Of a DNA stretch of 64,000 nucleotides, positions 1 through 12,183 are shown piece by piece. The notes beneath the pieces are model-generated. The model saw only the letters and a program-made list of their open reading frames with translations, did not search any database and had not been told where the DNA came from. The position numbers were made by a program, and so were the translations under genes. This DNA comes from Chelonoidis abingdonii. Lineage: Eukaryota > Chordata > Testudines > Testudinidae. The stretch covers positions 47,332,613 through 47,396,612 of the forward strand of contig NC_133774.1 of NCBI RefSeq assembly GCF_003597395.2, in the 5' to 3' direction. How positions within the stretch are numbered: the first letter of the stretch is position 1; each line of letters begins with the position of its first letter.

Positions 1-112
1 ATTCACCCACGAAAGCTCACGCTCCAAAACGTCTGTTAGTCTATAAGGTGCCACAGGATCCTCTGCTGCTTTTACAGATCCAGACTAACACGGCTACCCC
101 TCTGATAAGTGA
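1..112. repeat. Fragment of a reptile interspersed repeat
   Basis: The window opens inside a repeat that reads through GAAAGCTCACGCTCC, CTATAAGGTGCCACAGGA and AGACTAACACGGCTACCCC. I recognise these phrases as a very common dispersed sequence in turtle and crocodile genomes and transcripts. The upstream part lies outside the window, so neither its length nor its class can be decided here. No open frame is preserved. Confidence 0.6.
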
Positions 113-1128
113 TAACTTCAGTGATTCCTCTCAGTCCTGAACTGATATTCTGATCTGTACATGGGAAGGAGACACAAAAATGAGATTCAGTTTCTTTTAA
201 AAAAAATTTGAATTGTTCTGGCATATCATAAAAAACAACCAGTAACATTTGAAGAACTGGCCAAAACTCAGATTGTTGTGATGAATTAAAAAGAAAGGAA
301 TTTTATTAAAAATTAATTTTATTACAAGCAAGAAAAAAAGAGTTGCTATACCTAATACTGTAAAGGACTTTGATCAGTGCAGAGAAACCTAGATCTTTCC
401 TATGGCTTTAGGTAATTTCCGGGTCTCCAGGACTTTTATGGCCAACCCCTGCAGTCCTTAGGCAAAATTTTCACTGGACACCCAGGGTAAGAACTACAGA
501 TTGGGTCATTAATGCTATTATAGCAGCTAAATAACCTGTGCTTTTGAATAGAGGCAAATCTAGACTTGCACTGACTTAAAGCAATCACATAACCTCAGAA
601 CAAAGAGGCAAGGTGAACTACAGTAGATGAAGGCCTGATGGGAAAATGAAATGATAAAATCATTACAGGAGATTTTTATCAGAGACACAGTCTCTGATGA
701 ACATCTCACTGCAGCTTGAATTTCAAAACATCCAGTCTTAAGAAATGCTTATAATACTATTTGCATATAAAAAGCTTTATTGTTCTGCATGAGGCTTGTA
801 ACTTGAAAAGTCCTTGTTTAGAAAAAACCTGGCAGCCCCCTGTGGAGTGGAGTTTTCTGATGGGAAAAGCTTTCTTTCCTTTAGTTGAGGTTTAGTATTG
901 TTAGTGGTTAGCTGCTGGTTTAAAGTTGGAATTTTTTGTTCCAAATTCTGTCAAAACCATCTTTTTAAAATGGGATGTATGACATCAAAATTGAGATAAT
1001 GCATCTGAGCTGAGGTATATTTATTATCTGTTTATTTTAAATCAATATAAGAAGGTATTTAAACCCATGCCTAATTTTAAACACGTGAGTAAATTACATT
1101 AACATCAGTGAGACTACACATGTGCTTA
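113..1128. other. AT-rich intergenic sequence
   Basis: I see no gene, RNA gene or clear repeat family here. Short A and T runs are scattered, and all reading frames are closed at short intervals. Confidence 0.5.
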
Positions 1129-1335
1129 TGTAATGCCAACAGACCCCAGTCACTGGTGGGCAGGATCAAACCGGGGACCTCTGGAGCTTAGTGCATGAGC
1201 TGTTATAGCATAAGCTGAAAGCTAACTGGCTGTTAGCTAAGGCTGTAGAGCAAACTCATGTTTTCTTTCTCTAAGTGGTCTCGGTGCCACTAGATGGGAC
1301 AGAGAACCACACTCAGAAAGTGTGTGGGTTACACT
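1129..1335 (-). repeat. tRNA-like short element, copy 1
   Basis: Read on the minus strand, the segment holds a tRNA-like block with an A-box-like TAGC core and a B-box-like GGTTTGATCC. It is preceded by a conserved non-tRNA part that includes GTGGCACCGAGACCACTT. The ends are short inverted sequences: TGTAAT on the left and a TTACACT terminus on the right. A second copy lies at 24137-24355 with the same order of blocks. The tRNA-like block sits near the end of the element rather than at its start, which is unusual for a tRNA-derived SINE. It is either a SINE with an extended head or a miniature transposon that captured a tRNA-like sequence. No functional tRNA is claimed. Confidence 0.65.
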
Positions 1336-1394
1336 CACAGTTAGGAATGTGCTTAAGTACCCTCCTGGAATGGGTCCTAAAGCAGAAGACTGGA

Positions 1395-1555
1395 AGTCTG
1401 ACATGATGTGTAACCGTGGGCAAGTCAATTAGTCTCTGTGTCTCAGTTTCTCCATCCATAAAATGGAACAAATGATATTTCCCCAATGCCAGCCTTTATA
1501 AAATGCTTTGAAATCTTTGGCTTAAAGGCCTTATATAAGTTCAGAGTATTATTAA
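1395..1555 (+). repeat. MIR-like SINE fragment
   Basis: The segment has the order typical of the MIR/CORE-SINE 3' half: a GTGGGCAAGTCA phrase, then TCTCAGTTTCTCCATC, then ATAAAATGGA, then a TTTATAAAATGCTTTGAAA tail. The tRNA-related head is missing or too diverged to see. It is an old copy with many substitutions. Confidence 0.7.
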
Positions 1556-3640
1556 CTTATAAATGGGCCCCATTTGTTTACCACTCTGAGAGATTACAAC
1601 TATATTTTGAATACCAGAAGACTTAAACCCAATTTCAATCATCTGTTATAACTCTCTCACTTTTATTATAATATAAATTTCCAAGAAACTGTGATTTTAC
1701 ACTTCATTTGCCTTAAAAGAAATACCTAGAATTAACATTCCTCATTACTGCTGTTTCAAATGTAACCCTCTTTTCTTTACCTTCCACAAAACAGTCCTAT
1801 TTCCAGTTCCATCACTGGTCTGTTAAGTAATTTGCGAAAAGCTAACAAAGTCTGGCTACATCCTCATAGCGACTGTTTAAACCCATTACTTTCTCTTTTA
1901 ATCAAATCGCTGTTGTGTCAAAATATACAATTCTAGCCATGAATCTCACTGGTTTGTTACAGTTCACCGGTTGACCTTGAAAATGTTTGCTCTCCTAAGC
2001 GTCTTCTCTTCGGCCTCCAGCTAAATTGCTCAAGACCAAGCCTGATCATTTTTGTATACACAGAGAGCTCTGATTAACATAAACAGAATAGCAAGCTTAA
2101 TAGCAACAAACAAATACTCTGTATTAGAAAAAGGAAATTCGAAAGCTCTTGGTTGGAAAATATATTATTTAGGATGGTGTTAGAATGAGTAAAATTAGTG
2201 TTTTTAAATATGTCTATATTTCTAAGAGAATAACCCCAAGTCCCAAGACTCCATCATCTGTACATCTATCACTGATTTTTACCCCCATTTCTTTCCTTTC
2301 TCAATTTCCTGTGTCCCTAGGAAAATATCTTAAACCATGGATGGGCCAAGAAGGCACGTTGTAATATTGTGTAAACAGCCACCCAGGATTTTAAATGGGA
2401 AGTTAAGTTCCATGGGCTATTTTCATTGTTTAATGTATTAAGTAAATAAAAATGTATCTAAGATGTGGACACACAATTAGTTTTGAGTTATTTATCTGGA
2501 GTTTGTATGGTTTAGAAAAACTCCATCTTCTTGGCTGATGCTGTCCTAATGCATTTAACTTCAGCCATCAGCTATGATTAAACACCTGCTGTTGTGGGGA
2601 AACAAAGCACACTAATCCAATATGTATTTCTGACATCTTAAATATCACCCAGTCCCCTGACATCAGGCACAGCTTTTCAGCGGGATGGAATTCCAGAGCA
2701 TATTTTTCTAATTTATGGATGGACAATAAATCAAAATTAAGCCTTGGGCAATGAAATATACATCAGTGCAGAATGAACTGACTGCAAACTAGGGCGCAGA
2801 ACAGCAGAGGGGAGAGGAATATATTAATGGAATCCTAAGCTACAAACATTGATGTGAAAATTAAGGAAGTTCCTATCATTTTATCCATAGGAGATGAAAA
2901 GACACAGGTAGCAAAGGAAAATATAAGTTTCATATTATTACAGTGCTCTGTGTGGGAATTTTCTCCCATTGCCCAGGGTACCACTGTTTTAAAACGTGTC
3001 TGAACAAGGAATAAGAAACTGCCATTACCTCATTCCAAACGCACTCACATGTCATGAGTTTGAAAATTCAGCTGGAACTTTAGTATTATCAGTTTATATT
3101 CTACATAGGGGAGGGAAGCTGTGAAATAAGGAGCAGAGAAGGATAAGAGATTGTGAAACCCATTGAAACGTGAGGTAAAAAAATGGTTGAGAGAGAAAAA
3201 AGGAGAGACTAAAAAAATATGAGAGAGAAAGGAGAAAAGAGAAAAAACAAATTTAGAGAATGATTAAAGAAAGGAGTCGGGGAAAGCCATGAATTGTAAG
3301 GAAAAAATAAATACAGTATATATACCACGTACAGGGCACTAAGCAATACTACCCTGCACATGAAAGGGTTAATTTACTGAGTGAAATCCTGGTCCAATGG
3401 AAATTAATTCAGGTTATGCTATTGACTTCAGTGGTACCAGAATTTCACCCCATTTACTTACTACATAACATAGGCTTCCCTTTAGCAAGAAAAATGTGTT
3501 ATTTTCTGTTTGATTTAATTTCTCTTAGGGAAAATACTGGCATTTAACCAGGAGGAATGAAAGCTTTGAATTACTCTTCGTGGGTTTTGTGAACCCCAAA
3601 ACTAATCTGAGTATAGTGACCAGATAGTGAGTGATCTTGC
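1556..3640. other. Intergenic sequence with no gene
   Basis: This stretch is AT-rich. A purine-rich run of GA repeats lies at about 3180-3270. At about 3370-3450 there is a fragment with the phrase ATTGACTTCAGTGG, which recurs many times in the window and probably marks an old dispersed repeat. No protein similarity was recognised in any frame. Confidence 0.45.
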
Positions 3641-3644
3641 CTAA

Positions 3645-4215
3645 TAATCAGGGCAGGAGGTTGGCATAATGATTGGAACAGAAGCAGCCAGGTCTAGTGG
3701 TATAATCAGGAGCTAGGTCATCAAACCCAGGGAGTGAGCTGGGGCCAAGAGCCAGAGACTAGGAGCCAAGGGTCAGAGCAGCAGTCAAAAGCTGAATGCC
3801 AACTCCAGACAGCAAGCTGGAGCCAAGAGCCCGAAACCATGGTCAGAATACAAACACTGTCCAGGGACCAAGCCAGTATCAGCTGTAGCAGGAGCCAGGA
3901 GAAGGGACCAGGAGTAGGAAATCAGGAGCAGAACCAGGGACAAGGACCAGGAGTAGGGATACAGAGCAAGGACCACCACCAAGAAGAGAGTTGACAGCAG
4001 GAATAGGAAGGAGGCCCAGAAACACAGCTGCAGGCATGGAAGGCTATTGAGCAGTCAAGGAGCCAGGCCTGCTACAGGGTTTAAGACTGTGCCTGCTGGA
4101 GTCTTCAGCCAATCAGGAGCCTGGGGTCGTTAGCTGAGTGAGCTGAGGGTGAGCAGGATCTGGGTTCAGCTTCAGATGTCTGACACTGAGAGGTCCACAA
4201 AACTCCAACCTCCAC
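3645..4215. repeat. AG-rich repeat with internal CAGGAGCCAG-type units
   Basis: From about 3690 to 3990 the sequence is built of imperfect 10-25 base units around GAGCCAGAGACTAGGAGCC and AACCAGGGACAAGGACC. It is followed by a more complex tail with AGCCAATCAGGAGCC. A related segment lies at 38543-38925 with the same AGGAACCAGAAATCAG type of unit. The 86-codon frame over this block (3734-3994) is rich in Q, E, G and S and is a by-product of the purine repeat, not a gene. It may be part of an LTR or a minisatellite-bearing nonautonomous element; I could not fix its ends. Confidence 0.55.
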
Positions 4216-4329
4216 TAGATTCACCCTATGCAAGTTTGAACTGCATAAAAAAATTCACATAGATCACCCTCTATATTAAATAATTATTGACATACTTATT
4301 AAACACAACTAGAGTAGTTTCTATTATAC

Positions 4330-4475
4330 CCTTTAAGGTCTAGGATCACAGTCCAGCAAAGCACTAAGCATGTACTTAATTTTAATAATGTGAGTGATCC
4401 CGTTGATTTTTGTGAGACTACTCAGGTGCTTAAAGTTAATCACATGCTTAAGTGGTTTGCTGCACTGGGATCTTA
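4330..4475. repeat. Old dispersed sauropsid repeat fragment
   Basis: The block contains GCACTAAGCATGTACTTAA, GTGAGACTACTCAGG and CACATGCTTAAGTG. It is a partly self-complementary arrangement that I recognise as a recurrent motif of sauropsid noncoding DNA. No family name can be given with certainty. Confidence 0.4.
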
Positions 4476-4639
4476 GTCCTTAAAGCACATAATAGAAACT
4501 ATGCAATTGCGTTTAATAAGTATCTTCTATCTTTGCTTACATAGGCCCATGTTATCTTGAAGTGAATGGGATTTGTAGGCACTTATCCAAGGTCAGAATT
4601 TGTCCCCCAGGGAAACAAAATGGATATCTCTGTTTTGTG

Positions 4640-4865
4640 TGCTGGGAAAGCATGGTGGTCTTGTGGCTTGAGACTTGGAGTCAGGAGAACTAGGTTCTAG
4701 ACCTGGTTTGCCATTGGTTTACTGTGTTGCCTTGGGCTAAGCTTCTGCAGTTGTCCAATCCACTACATGGGCGTAATGTGACGTTTAAACATCTGGTGTC
4801 TGTGAAGAATTTTGAGATGTTTGGATGAAAGATACTAGAGAGTGCAATATATTAATTATAGCAGA
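4640..4865 (+). repeat. MIR-like SINE
   Basis: A tRNA-related head carries the B-box-like AGGTTCTAGACC. A core follows (CTGTGTTGCCTTGGGC), and the tail includes TTTTGAGATGTTTGG and ends in an AT-rich stretch. Head, core and tail are in the canonical order. Many substitutions indicate great age. Confidence 0.7.
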
Positions 4866-6360
4866 GTATAGTATTATCTAAGTAATAGAAGAGAGGGGAG
4901 CCTCGCTCTACTGTGCTGGCTTAAGAACAGTCCAAATGCTGATATTAACTTGACCTCCCAACCTCGCTGAAACCTGAAACTGAAATCAAATGTTTAGAGC
5001 TTTGTTGCAAACTGAGGTTATCTGGGGGTCCATAACCATGTATAGTGAAAAGTCCCCTCCTTTGTACACAGCATTCAGAGTAGTAATGTGATTTTTCAAG
5101 TTGACTGGTAATAAAGGCACACGTTTCTAAGCTTAAGATGGAATCCTTAAAGTTTATTCCCTATAAGACATTATATAAGTTTACTCCATTTTGTATAGAA
5201 TTAAAGAAATCTAATTCCATCAAAACACACAATTTCTATTGTCTACATTTTTAGTGGGACTCTAATGTTTATAAAAAAGAAAATAATAGATGAAGAGAGT
5301 ATAAATTTGGACATGCTCATTAGACAAAAACAATGCAGTCCTATTTAATTCCCAGCAATCTCTTACTCATGACGGAAATCTGTCGGCTGCTCAAATGATT
5401 TAGCACTTTTATTCTTTTTAAACAGAGGACTGTTCTGTGATAGCTCATCAATCTCTGACTATCAGGAATATCAAGTTTGTCTTCCAAGGATTACCTCAGT
5501 AGAAATAGGGAAGATCACAGACCTGGACTGAGGAGCTTTCTCAAACAAAGGCATGGGTAATAACTCTTCTTTTCTTCCAACTGTTTGGCAGATATTGGAA
5601 TAAATAATGTTCACAACAACCAAAACTAGTAGCACATAATTGGCTAAATCCTTGCCAGAGTGTCAAGCCAGACTCATTGGGGCTGCTGCCAGAAGAAGGG
5701 GTTCTTTGATGGCTGTGTGGGGACTGACTCCTTTTCACAAGTTACAGAGCACCAATGGAATCAGTCAGGTTGTTGCTTCTGCAGCCCCAAGGCTGGGCTG
5801 GCTTAGCAAACAATATCTTCAAGATTTCTTTATGAAACAAGGGGCCTGATCCCCTACCCAAGTCAATGGAAATTTTGCCATTAATGTCAAGTGGAGTAGG
5901 ATTGGGCCCAAATGATTGTTTTATTCTTTCCTCCTGAGAAGGAAATAGCCGCTTGTTGATTGATCTCATCAGGACATGCAGGTGAATGGAAGACAGACAG
6001 AGGGATGTATTTAAGTGTCAGGCTGCAGCTTTTTTAACTTAAGAATGGGGGAACAGTGCTATCTGCTCATACCTTCTCATATACCAGGCATTTAACTGAG
6101 TCTAGTGCATGGTTACAAGGTTCTGACGATCTAATCAATAACTTGGGTAGCACCTCTTCATATTAGCCCTAGGACTCAGCTCACTTACAAATCCTCTCAT
6201 TCTCACTCCCATGAAGTACCGAGGACCTCCACCAGCCAAATCCTGGGTCTCATTCACCTCTGGGAGCTGGCCTGTTTATCTTTATCCATGCTGGACAGTT
6301 GCAATGAACTAAACCTTATATTATCTCCTAACATTACCATTCCTATTCAGTGTAAAGTGT
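4866..6360. other. Intergenic sequence with no gene
   Basis: No coding frame with recognisable similarity was found. The frames at 5541-5969 overlap one another on both strands and have no start context or known domain. The phrases AAGTCAATGG and ATTAATGTCAAG near 5860-5890 belong to the recurrent short motif seen throughout the window. Confidence 0.45.
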
Positions 6361-6369
6361 GCTGCCTCA

Positions 6370-6910
6370 ATGTTGCAAGGAAGGCAAAAAAAACCTCACT
6401 GGAACCCGGCCAGCATGACCGAATGGAAAAAATTCCTTCCTGATCCCAAAACAATTGATTGGTCAGACCCACAGCATCCTAGAATGCCAGCTAAATATAC
6501 TTCAATTACAGTGAGGGAGGATGGGGCAAAAACCCTAGCAAGATGGTCCCTGGATGCCTGGGAAAGATTTAAAATGAGGGAGGGCAGGATGTGAGAGCCA
6601 ATCAGCTCTGCTAGTCTGCCTATGACTGACCAATCGGGAGCAGAGAAGCCCATCTCCCAAACACAATCCCATGTTCATGATGAGGCAGGAGGAGAGATTA
6701 AACTCCAGCATGTCTGGATATGAGCTGTCCCCTCCCAGTTCCAGGAGTGAGCCATTCCCCTGCTGGTCTGAGCAAACTTCCCAAATGCTGAAACAGGGAG
6801 GGGCATTTGAATTTGAGGGATCTCAGGATCAATATTTATTAAAATTAATGTTGTTGATATGTTTGAATCAACTTGACATCAGGAAAAATGATCAAAAACT
6901 CTAGATGTGG
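6370..6910. repeat. Probable repeat-derived segment, LINE-tail-like
   Basis: The phrase AAAATTCCTTCCTGATCCC resembles the conserved 3' untranslated region of CR1 elements (compare TTCTTTCCTGACCAC at about 36680). Downstream sequence up to about 6900 is noncoding. The two short frames here (74 and 77 codons) show no known domain. The assignment is tentative. Confidence 0.35.
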
Positions 6911-6966
6911 GGTTCTTTGGTACAGTCCTAGTCTGAGCACAGTTTAATACCCCCTTTCTTGCATGT

Positions 6967-6988
6967 ATTGAATATATATATATATATG
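6967..6988. repeat. Short AT microsatellite
   Basis: There are about nine TA dinucleotide units, interrupted only at the edges. Confidence 0.8.
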
Positions 6989-7839
6989 ATTAGCATCTAT
7001 TCTTTAGGGTACATGGTAGAAGGCAATGACTTTGCTACTTTTGAAACCCTTTAAAAAGAGAAACAATTTGCAAAGAGGGTTCTTTGTATATCTGCAGTTG
7101 AAAGCATGTTAAAGGTGTCCTACAAAGAAAAGGTTGCTATTTTTTTTCTTCTGTGTAATTCATTTAACAAACCCTGCAAAGTACATTGTTGCTTTTAATT
7201 TAATTTTTTCTTTTTACATTAAAAATTCAGGTCTTGTCTATCCATTATTTTCTTAGATGACATTGTGAACCAGTAGGATGATGGCATCCTAAGAATTGCA
7301 GGAATAAAACTGGAGCAATTGAGAGAAAAGTAATTTTTACTCACACTGTTTAAAATTGTTTTTGTTTATAGTTGGTGTTAATGCCTATGTGTGATCTTCC
7401 AAGGGGTCCTAGAGGGAAGACAAGACTTCACATTCCTGATATTTGTAAAGGAAAAAATAATCAGAAAAAAAAATTCCCCTTAAAGGGGAAGAAACTTTTA
7501 GGACTTCACCAAATTTCATCCCTTTGAAGGTCATCCCTAACAATGGGCACTATTAGGAGATATTACTTTTCTTGTCCCCATCATCCCTGTTGGGATAGGT
7601 CAAAGGGATGATTTCTGTCATTACCTACCTTCTTCAGAGGTTAAATATCCCTGGGATACAGCTTGCATACACTAGCTCAAGGGGCTCCAATGAGACTGAA
7701 TTAAGTGACAGTATTTAACACATCCCCAGGTACTCTGAATTCTTATTTACTCCTTGTTTTGTGCTGGTTTTATGGTTAAGTTACAAAAAATGACACTTGA
7801 GTCAACCTTTTGGTATTTCTTTGGCTTATATTTGTTCAA

Positions 7840-8095
7840 GAGGTGGCAGTATGGACCATTGGCTGGGACATTGATGTTGGGCCAAGGAAGCCTGGGGTCT
7901 GGTTCTGGCTGTTTCTGTCTAGGCAAGTCACTTCACTCTTCTGTACTTCTGTTTCCCCTTCCACCTTCTGTGTGTCTTGGTTGTTAAGACAGTAAAGACC
8001 ATTTCATGCTCAATATTTGTATAGTATACAATGGGGCAATTGTAGTTGGGGCCATGAGGCATCACTGTAATAAAAAGAGTAAGTAATAATAGTGT
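7840..8095 (+). repeat. MIR-like SINE with a conserved 3' terminus
   Basis: A core with TCTAGGCAAGTCACTTCAC and CTGTTTCCCC is followed by a long tail with ATTTGTATAGTATACAATGG and TGGGGCCATGAGGCATC, ending in GTAATAATAGTG. The tail resembles the old sauropsid repeat terminus also seen in the other orientation at 9742-9882 and 28060-28200. The head is degraded. Confidence 0.6.
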
Positions 8096-8519
8096 ATTTT
8101 TCAAGATTTATTGCCTGTCTTACGGTTTTTGCATTTGCTGTTTTTGCATTACAACACTAATAGAATATATGAACTTAGCTGCTTTTTATTAAATTGCCAG
8201 GATATTCTTTTCTCACAGCATAAAGTTCAAATGAAAGATTTATGAGGTTAATAAGCACAGAATGTTAAATAGGAAGTGCAAGATGGTTTTTACTCATCTG
8301 TTTATCAATCAGGAAAGTTGATCATCTTAGGAAAAAGAATGAAGCAGAGCTAACGCTATGGGCTATAATAGGCAATTGGATAATCTGGGCTAAATTCTTG
8401 TCTTGGTTACACTGGGGTAAATTGGAATCAGCTCTGTTTATTTCAGTCTCAGAATGATTATGAAAGAAACAAAGATGACAAGCAATCGTGGGTACATTTT
8501 GTCAACTATGTGTTGTGTT

Positions 8520-9010
8520 ATACATAAATATGGAGCGACACAATAAGCTGCAAACATGCTTTGCTGCACAGATGGTCAACTTGTGCCGTCTCTTTCATGG
8601 GCAGAGTAGAGTAGTCAAAACAGCAAAAGGTGTAACAGAGTGGTTGGACACCAGGAAAGATGTTTGACAAGGCTGTCACATCTGTTCAGTATTTATACTG
8701 AAATAATAATGTGTATTGCTGCTGATGGTTATCATAGTGGTATTAACATTGGCAGAAGGAGATGTAATCTCAAGTGTGCTGATGACATCCTTATTGCTGA
8801 GTCTGTGGTTTCTCGCAGTAGTAATGCAAGTGGCTGAAACTACTGCAGATTCAGACGCTGAGAATGACAGTTGAGAAGCAGCATGTATTCCAGCAACGTT
8901 ACTGAATGGAAATGAGTAAGTCAAGCAAGTAAAGGAGTACTGCTACTAACAGTTCATAATCTATGGAGATAGCCACATTCCCACTAGCATTTACAAGAAG
9001 TTGGTAATGG
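8520..9010 (+). pseudogene. RTE-like LINE reverse-transcriptase remnant
   Basis: Frames in this block include the run IYTEIIMCIAADGYHSGINI followed by CADDILIAES. In RTE-clade (BovB-like) reverse transcriptases the matching region reads as a LYAEYIM-like motif, a GI.I.GR motif and then YADD. Here the active-site tyrosine is replaced by cysteine. The preceding QGCH motif is broken by a stop. Roughly 100-160 residues of the palm domain are recognisable. It is an old fragment without endonuclease or 3' end, and the clade call is an inference from these motifs only. Confidence 0.6.
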
Positions 9011-9741
9011 CCTATTCAGCATTCATAATAACAAAGATCATAAAGGGTCTGCCTAGGAAAAACATGACAACATCTTTTCATTGGGTGACATTCACCCCTG
9101 TGTAGAGGATCAGCAAGGTCTGTGTGCTTCTTAAAATCCATTTATTGCCCTTTTAATAGCTTAACTGGGTCTTAAGTGGTATGTGGGGCTTGTGCTGGCT
9201 CTCTTGATATAGGTGAATTTCACTCATAGTGTGCAAGTTCTAATTCAAAGTCAATCTCTTATTAGTATGAAATAGCAGTAAGCAGCTCCTCAACACACCG
9301 ACTGTAACCAAAAGAGGAGATGAAGACCAACAAACACAGATGCAGCTACTGTCAAACTGAGTTAAGCTTGGAGTGATGATAACAACACTTTAGCCTGAGG
9401 AGAAAGTGACAACTGATTGAAAGAAAGTATCATCAGTTTCCAGAATCTTTGAGTATTTTCTTCAGAATAACTCATTCTTTGTGTCTGCATTTCCTGACAG
9501 AGATTGTGAAAGAAGAAGCTGGGATTCATCAGAGTTAATATAAACTTACATGTCTGCAGAAGAAATTCCAATAGTGTGTGTGAACTGAATTTACTGATAA
9601 GTTCAGTGATATACTGTGTTTTTGGCTAATCATCTTTGTATGCTTGAAAACTACTAATGAAATCTTGCGCATCCACGTGATTGTATTCAGAATTTTCTCT
9701 TCTTATCTGATTTTGGACAAGGTCAACAAAAGCGTGTTTTG

Positions 9742-9882
9742 TGCATATTTTTATTATTTATCATCTGTATTACCATAGCACCTAGGAGCCCTAGCCATGG
9801 AGCAAGACCCTATTGTGCTATCACTGTACAAATGCAGAATAAAAAGTTAGTCCCTGTCTCAAAGAGCTTTCAATCTAAGGGC
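9742..9882. repeat. Old sauropsid repeat terminus
   Basis: The phrases ATTACCATAGCACCTAGGAG, ACCCTATTGTGCTA and CAAAGAGCTTTCAATCTAAG match the same kind of sequence as at 24700-24840 and 28060-28200. It appears to be the end portion of an ancient SINE or LINE. It directly abuts the Harbinger region that follows. Confidence 0.6.
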
Positions 9883-10107
9883 TTGTTTGCGTGGCCGGTT
9901 CCATCTGAAGCTTTTAGATATGTGTCAGGTACTGTGCAGTATGCAAGTTGCACCAATATTGTGCACATGGCACACCTGCTCTGTCATTCAGTGTTCAGTG
10001 GGTGCACATGGTGGTGAATTTTGTGTACTAAGGGTGTGGCATTCTTGGAGGGTATCCTTGGGTCCTTTGATTCACTCCTGAGAGTGTGCATCCTGGAATG
10101 AGATTTT

Positions 10108-10146
10108 TTTTTTTAATTTATTTATTTTATTTATTTATTTATTTAT
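10108..10146. repeat. T-run followed by a TTTA microsatellite
   Basis: A run of twelve T residues is followed by imperfect TTTA tetranucleotide units. It may have grown from the poly(A) tail of a retroposed copy, read on the opposite strand. Confidence 0.7.
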
Positions 10147-10339
10147 GCTAATGGTGGGATGCAAAGCAGAAATGAGGCAGGTTCAAAGTGTTAAACAATT
10201 CATGTTTCTTTGGTATCCACCCATTTTCAAATTGCTGTTGGATTCAATACTCTGTGCCGATGCAAATACACAGAGGCTGGTTGGGCTGTATTTCAGCACT
10301 CAAAGCTGGACCAATTTGACTGAGGACTTTGCTCATTGC

Positions 10340-11440
10340 ACCACTGAACAGATGATAGGGTATCAGCAGCAGCTCCATCAGCACACGAGGAGATTCAGCA
10401 GTGGAGGAAGCAGGATGAGGATGGTGAAGAAAAGGAGAACACCAAGTGGTTGATACTTGAGGACTGGTTCTTGGAGCAGCATCACACTGTGCAGCGCTGT
10501 TTCTGGGCTTGGGAAACAGTTGGCTTGGTGGGAAAAGATCATTCTGCAGTCCTAGATTGACTAGCAGTGGTGAGAATTTTAGCTTTTTTGAGACGTGCTG
10601 AACTGACCCTGGAGCTGCAGCAACACATATCAACATGCTGTGCTGCATATTCATGGAGAAGCGGGTCACTGTGGCCATCTGGAATGTGGCCATTCTCAAA
10701 TGCTACTGATCCATAGCCAACCAATTCAGCATAGAGAGTGCTTTGCAATGCATAGTGTTCCTAAACTGTATTGGGGCAGTTGATGGGACCCATGTGCTTA
10801 TAATTAGTCCCTTCCCGCTCACCACTACCAGGGCGGAGAATTTATAATCAGAAAGGGTTATTTTTCCATGATGTTCCAAGGACTGGTTGACCACCATTGC
10901 AGGTTTACAGACATAAACACAAGGAAGGGTCCAGGGTGCTAGGATCTTCTGGAACGCAGCTCAATATACATTAATGGAGAAAGGATCACAATGGACATTA
11001 ATGGTGTGGAGGTTGCTCCAGTTATCCTGGGAAACCTGGCTTATTTGCTTCGCAGGATAGTGGAGCTATTTGCATACCACTTGGCCAGAAGAAAGGAACT
11101 TTTAACTACTTGCTCAGTAGTTACAGAATGGTAGTGGAGCTTGTATTTGGCCATTGAAAGGAAGGTGGTGCTGTTTGTGAAACAGATTGGAAGTAGCAGG
11201 AAAAAAGTGCCAACCATTATAGCAACATGATGTATTCTGCACACTATCTGTGAGAATAAGGTGAAAGCCTTCCCAATGGGTAGGAAGATGAGGTGTAGAG
11301 ACTTGCTCAATTGTTCGAGCAGCCAGCAAGACATCCCACAGAAAATTACAACTACTGGGACAATATTGTCATGGATGCCTGTTGTTCTTATTTTGAGCCT
11401 CAGGCCTGAAAATGTGCAGCTGTACATCCAGCCTTTACCC
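10340..11440 (+). pseudogene. HARBI1-like transposase of a PIF/Harbinger transposon, inactivated
   Basis: Translated in shifting frames, the segment shows an acidic N-terminal part (WRKQDEDGEEKENTKW), then VTVAIWN, IGAVDGTHVLII, DWLTTIAG, GARIF, ILGNLAYLL, RMVVELVFG and a C-terminal block ending CENKVKAFPMG. This is the order of the DDE nuclease domain of HARBI1-like proteins, which cut and rejoin DNA at the transposon ends. The first catalytic aspartate is in the DGTH motif at about 10785. The second, normally in a GDPAYPL motif, is asparagine at about 11030. The glutamate of VVE survives near 11137. Several stop codons and frameshifts break the gene, so no functional protein is expected. 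An ORF on the opposite strand (10244-10699) is a shadow. Confidence 0.75.
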
Positions 11441-12183
11441 TTGGAGTGAAGGGGGTTGGGATGGACTGTGAACAGTGAAGTCTTGTTTATGGGTGGTGGA
11501 AGTGGGATGCTGTAGTAATCCTTATTTTAGCTTGTGTCTCTGCCTGTATGCTTTTGTGAAACCCTATGAATTATTTGAGTTTTAAGGATTTTCTGTATTA
11601 ATGACTCATTCTGAAAGAATTTTAAATGGTTTTTATTATTCAACAGCAATCAGGTATGGAACAAACATAGTTTTAACTGAACCAACAATAAAACAACAAT
11701 TTTAGCATGAAACAATACATTTAAAAATTATCTATTAATTAGCAACTGTAAAGAAATCTTTACCCCTCACCCCTTTTACCCTTAGTTTTGTTCTACCCTA
11801 TGTTGGCTTCACTGCTGTTTAAAGTCACTAGTGAGTGTACACCCTGTGCTTGAGGATTTGGCCATTGTAGGTGCCAGAGCTCTGGGAGTGTGAAAAAGCA
11901 CAGACCATTATAGTTCATATTCCAGACAAGCCTTAAGAGCAGTTTTTTTATACGTCTGTGTGATTTTTATCTCCCTGAAATTCTTCCCAGTCTTGGAGGA
12001 ACCTCAGAAATGGTAAGAGGTGTGCAGATGAGCAAGGTGCTGGGTTCCTTGGGATTATGTCTGTGCAGATTATGGTGTCTGCTTTGCCATTGTGCCTGGG
12101 AGGCTGGGGTAGGGTGGAAATTGTGTTCCCGGTCTGGCTTTACAGTTTGTTGGGCCTTGGGAGCACTTTTATGGTGTCAGAGA
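11440..12183. other. Noncoding interior of the Harbinger region
   Basis: This is the sequence between the transposase remnant and the inserted LTR. It contains possible AATAAA-type signals at about 11685-11692, consistent with the 3' untranslated part of the transposase gene. No other domain was recognised. The five bases AGAGA at 12179-12183 are one copy of the LTR target-site duplication. Confidence 0.45.

Noticed and set aside
3734..3994. 86-codon Q/E/S-rich open frame
   Set aside because: It follows an AG-rich tandem repeat; the composition alone keeps the frame open, and the opposite strand is open too.
10244..10699. 151-codon minus-strand frame
   Set aside because: It lies opposite the recognisable HARBI1-like transposase remnant and has no domain of its own.
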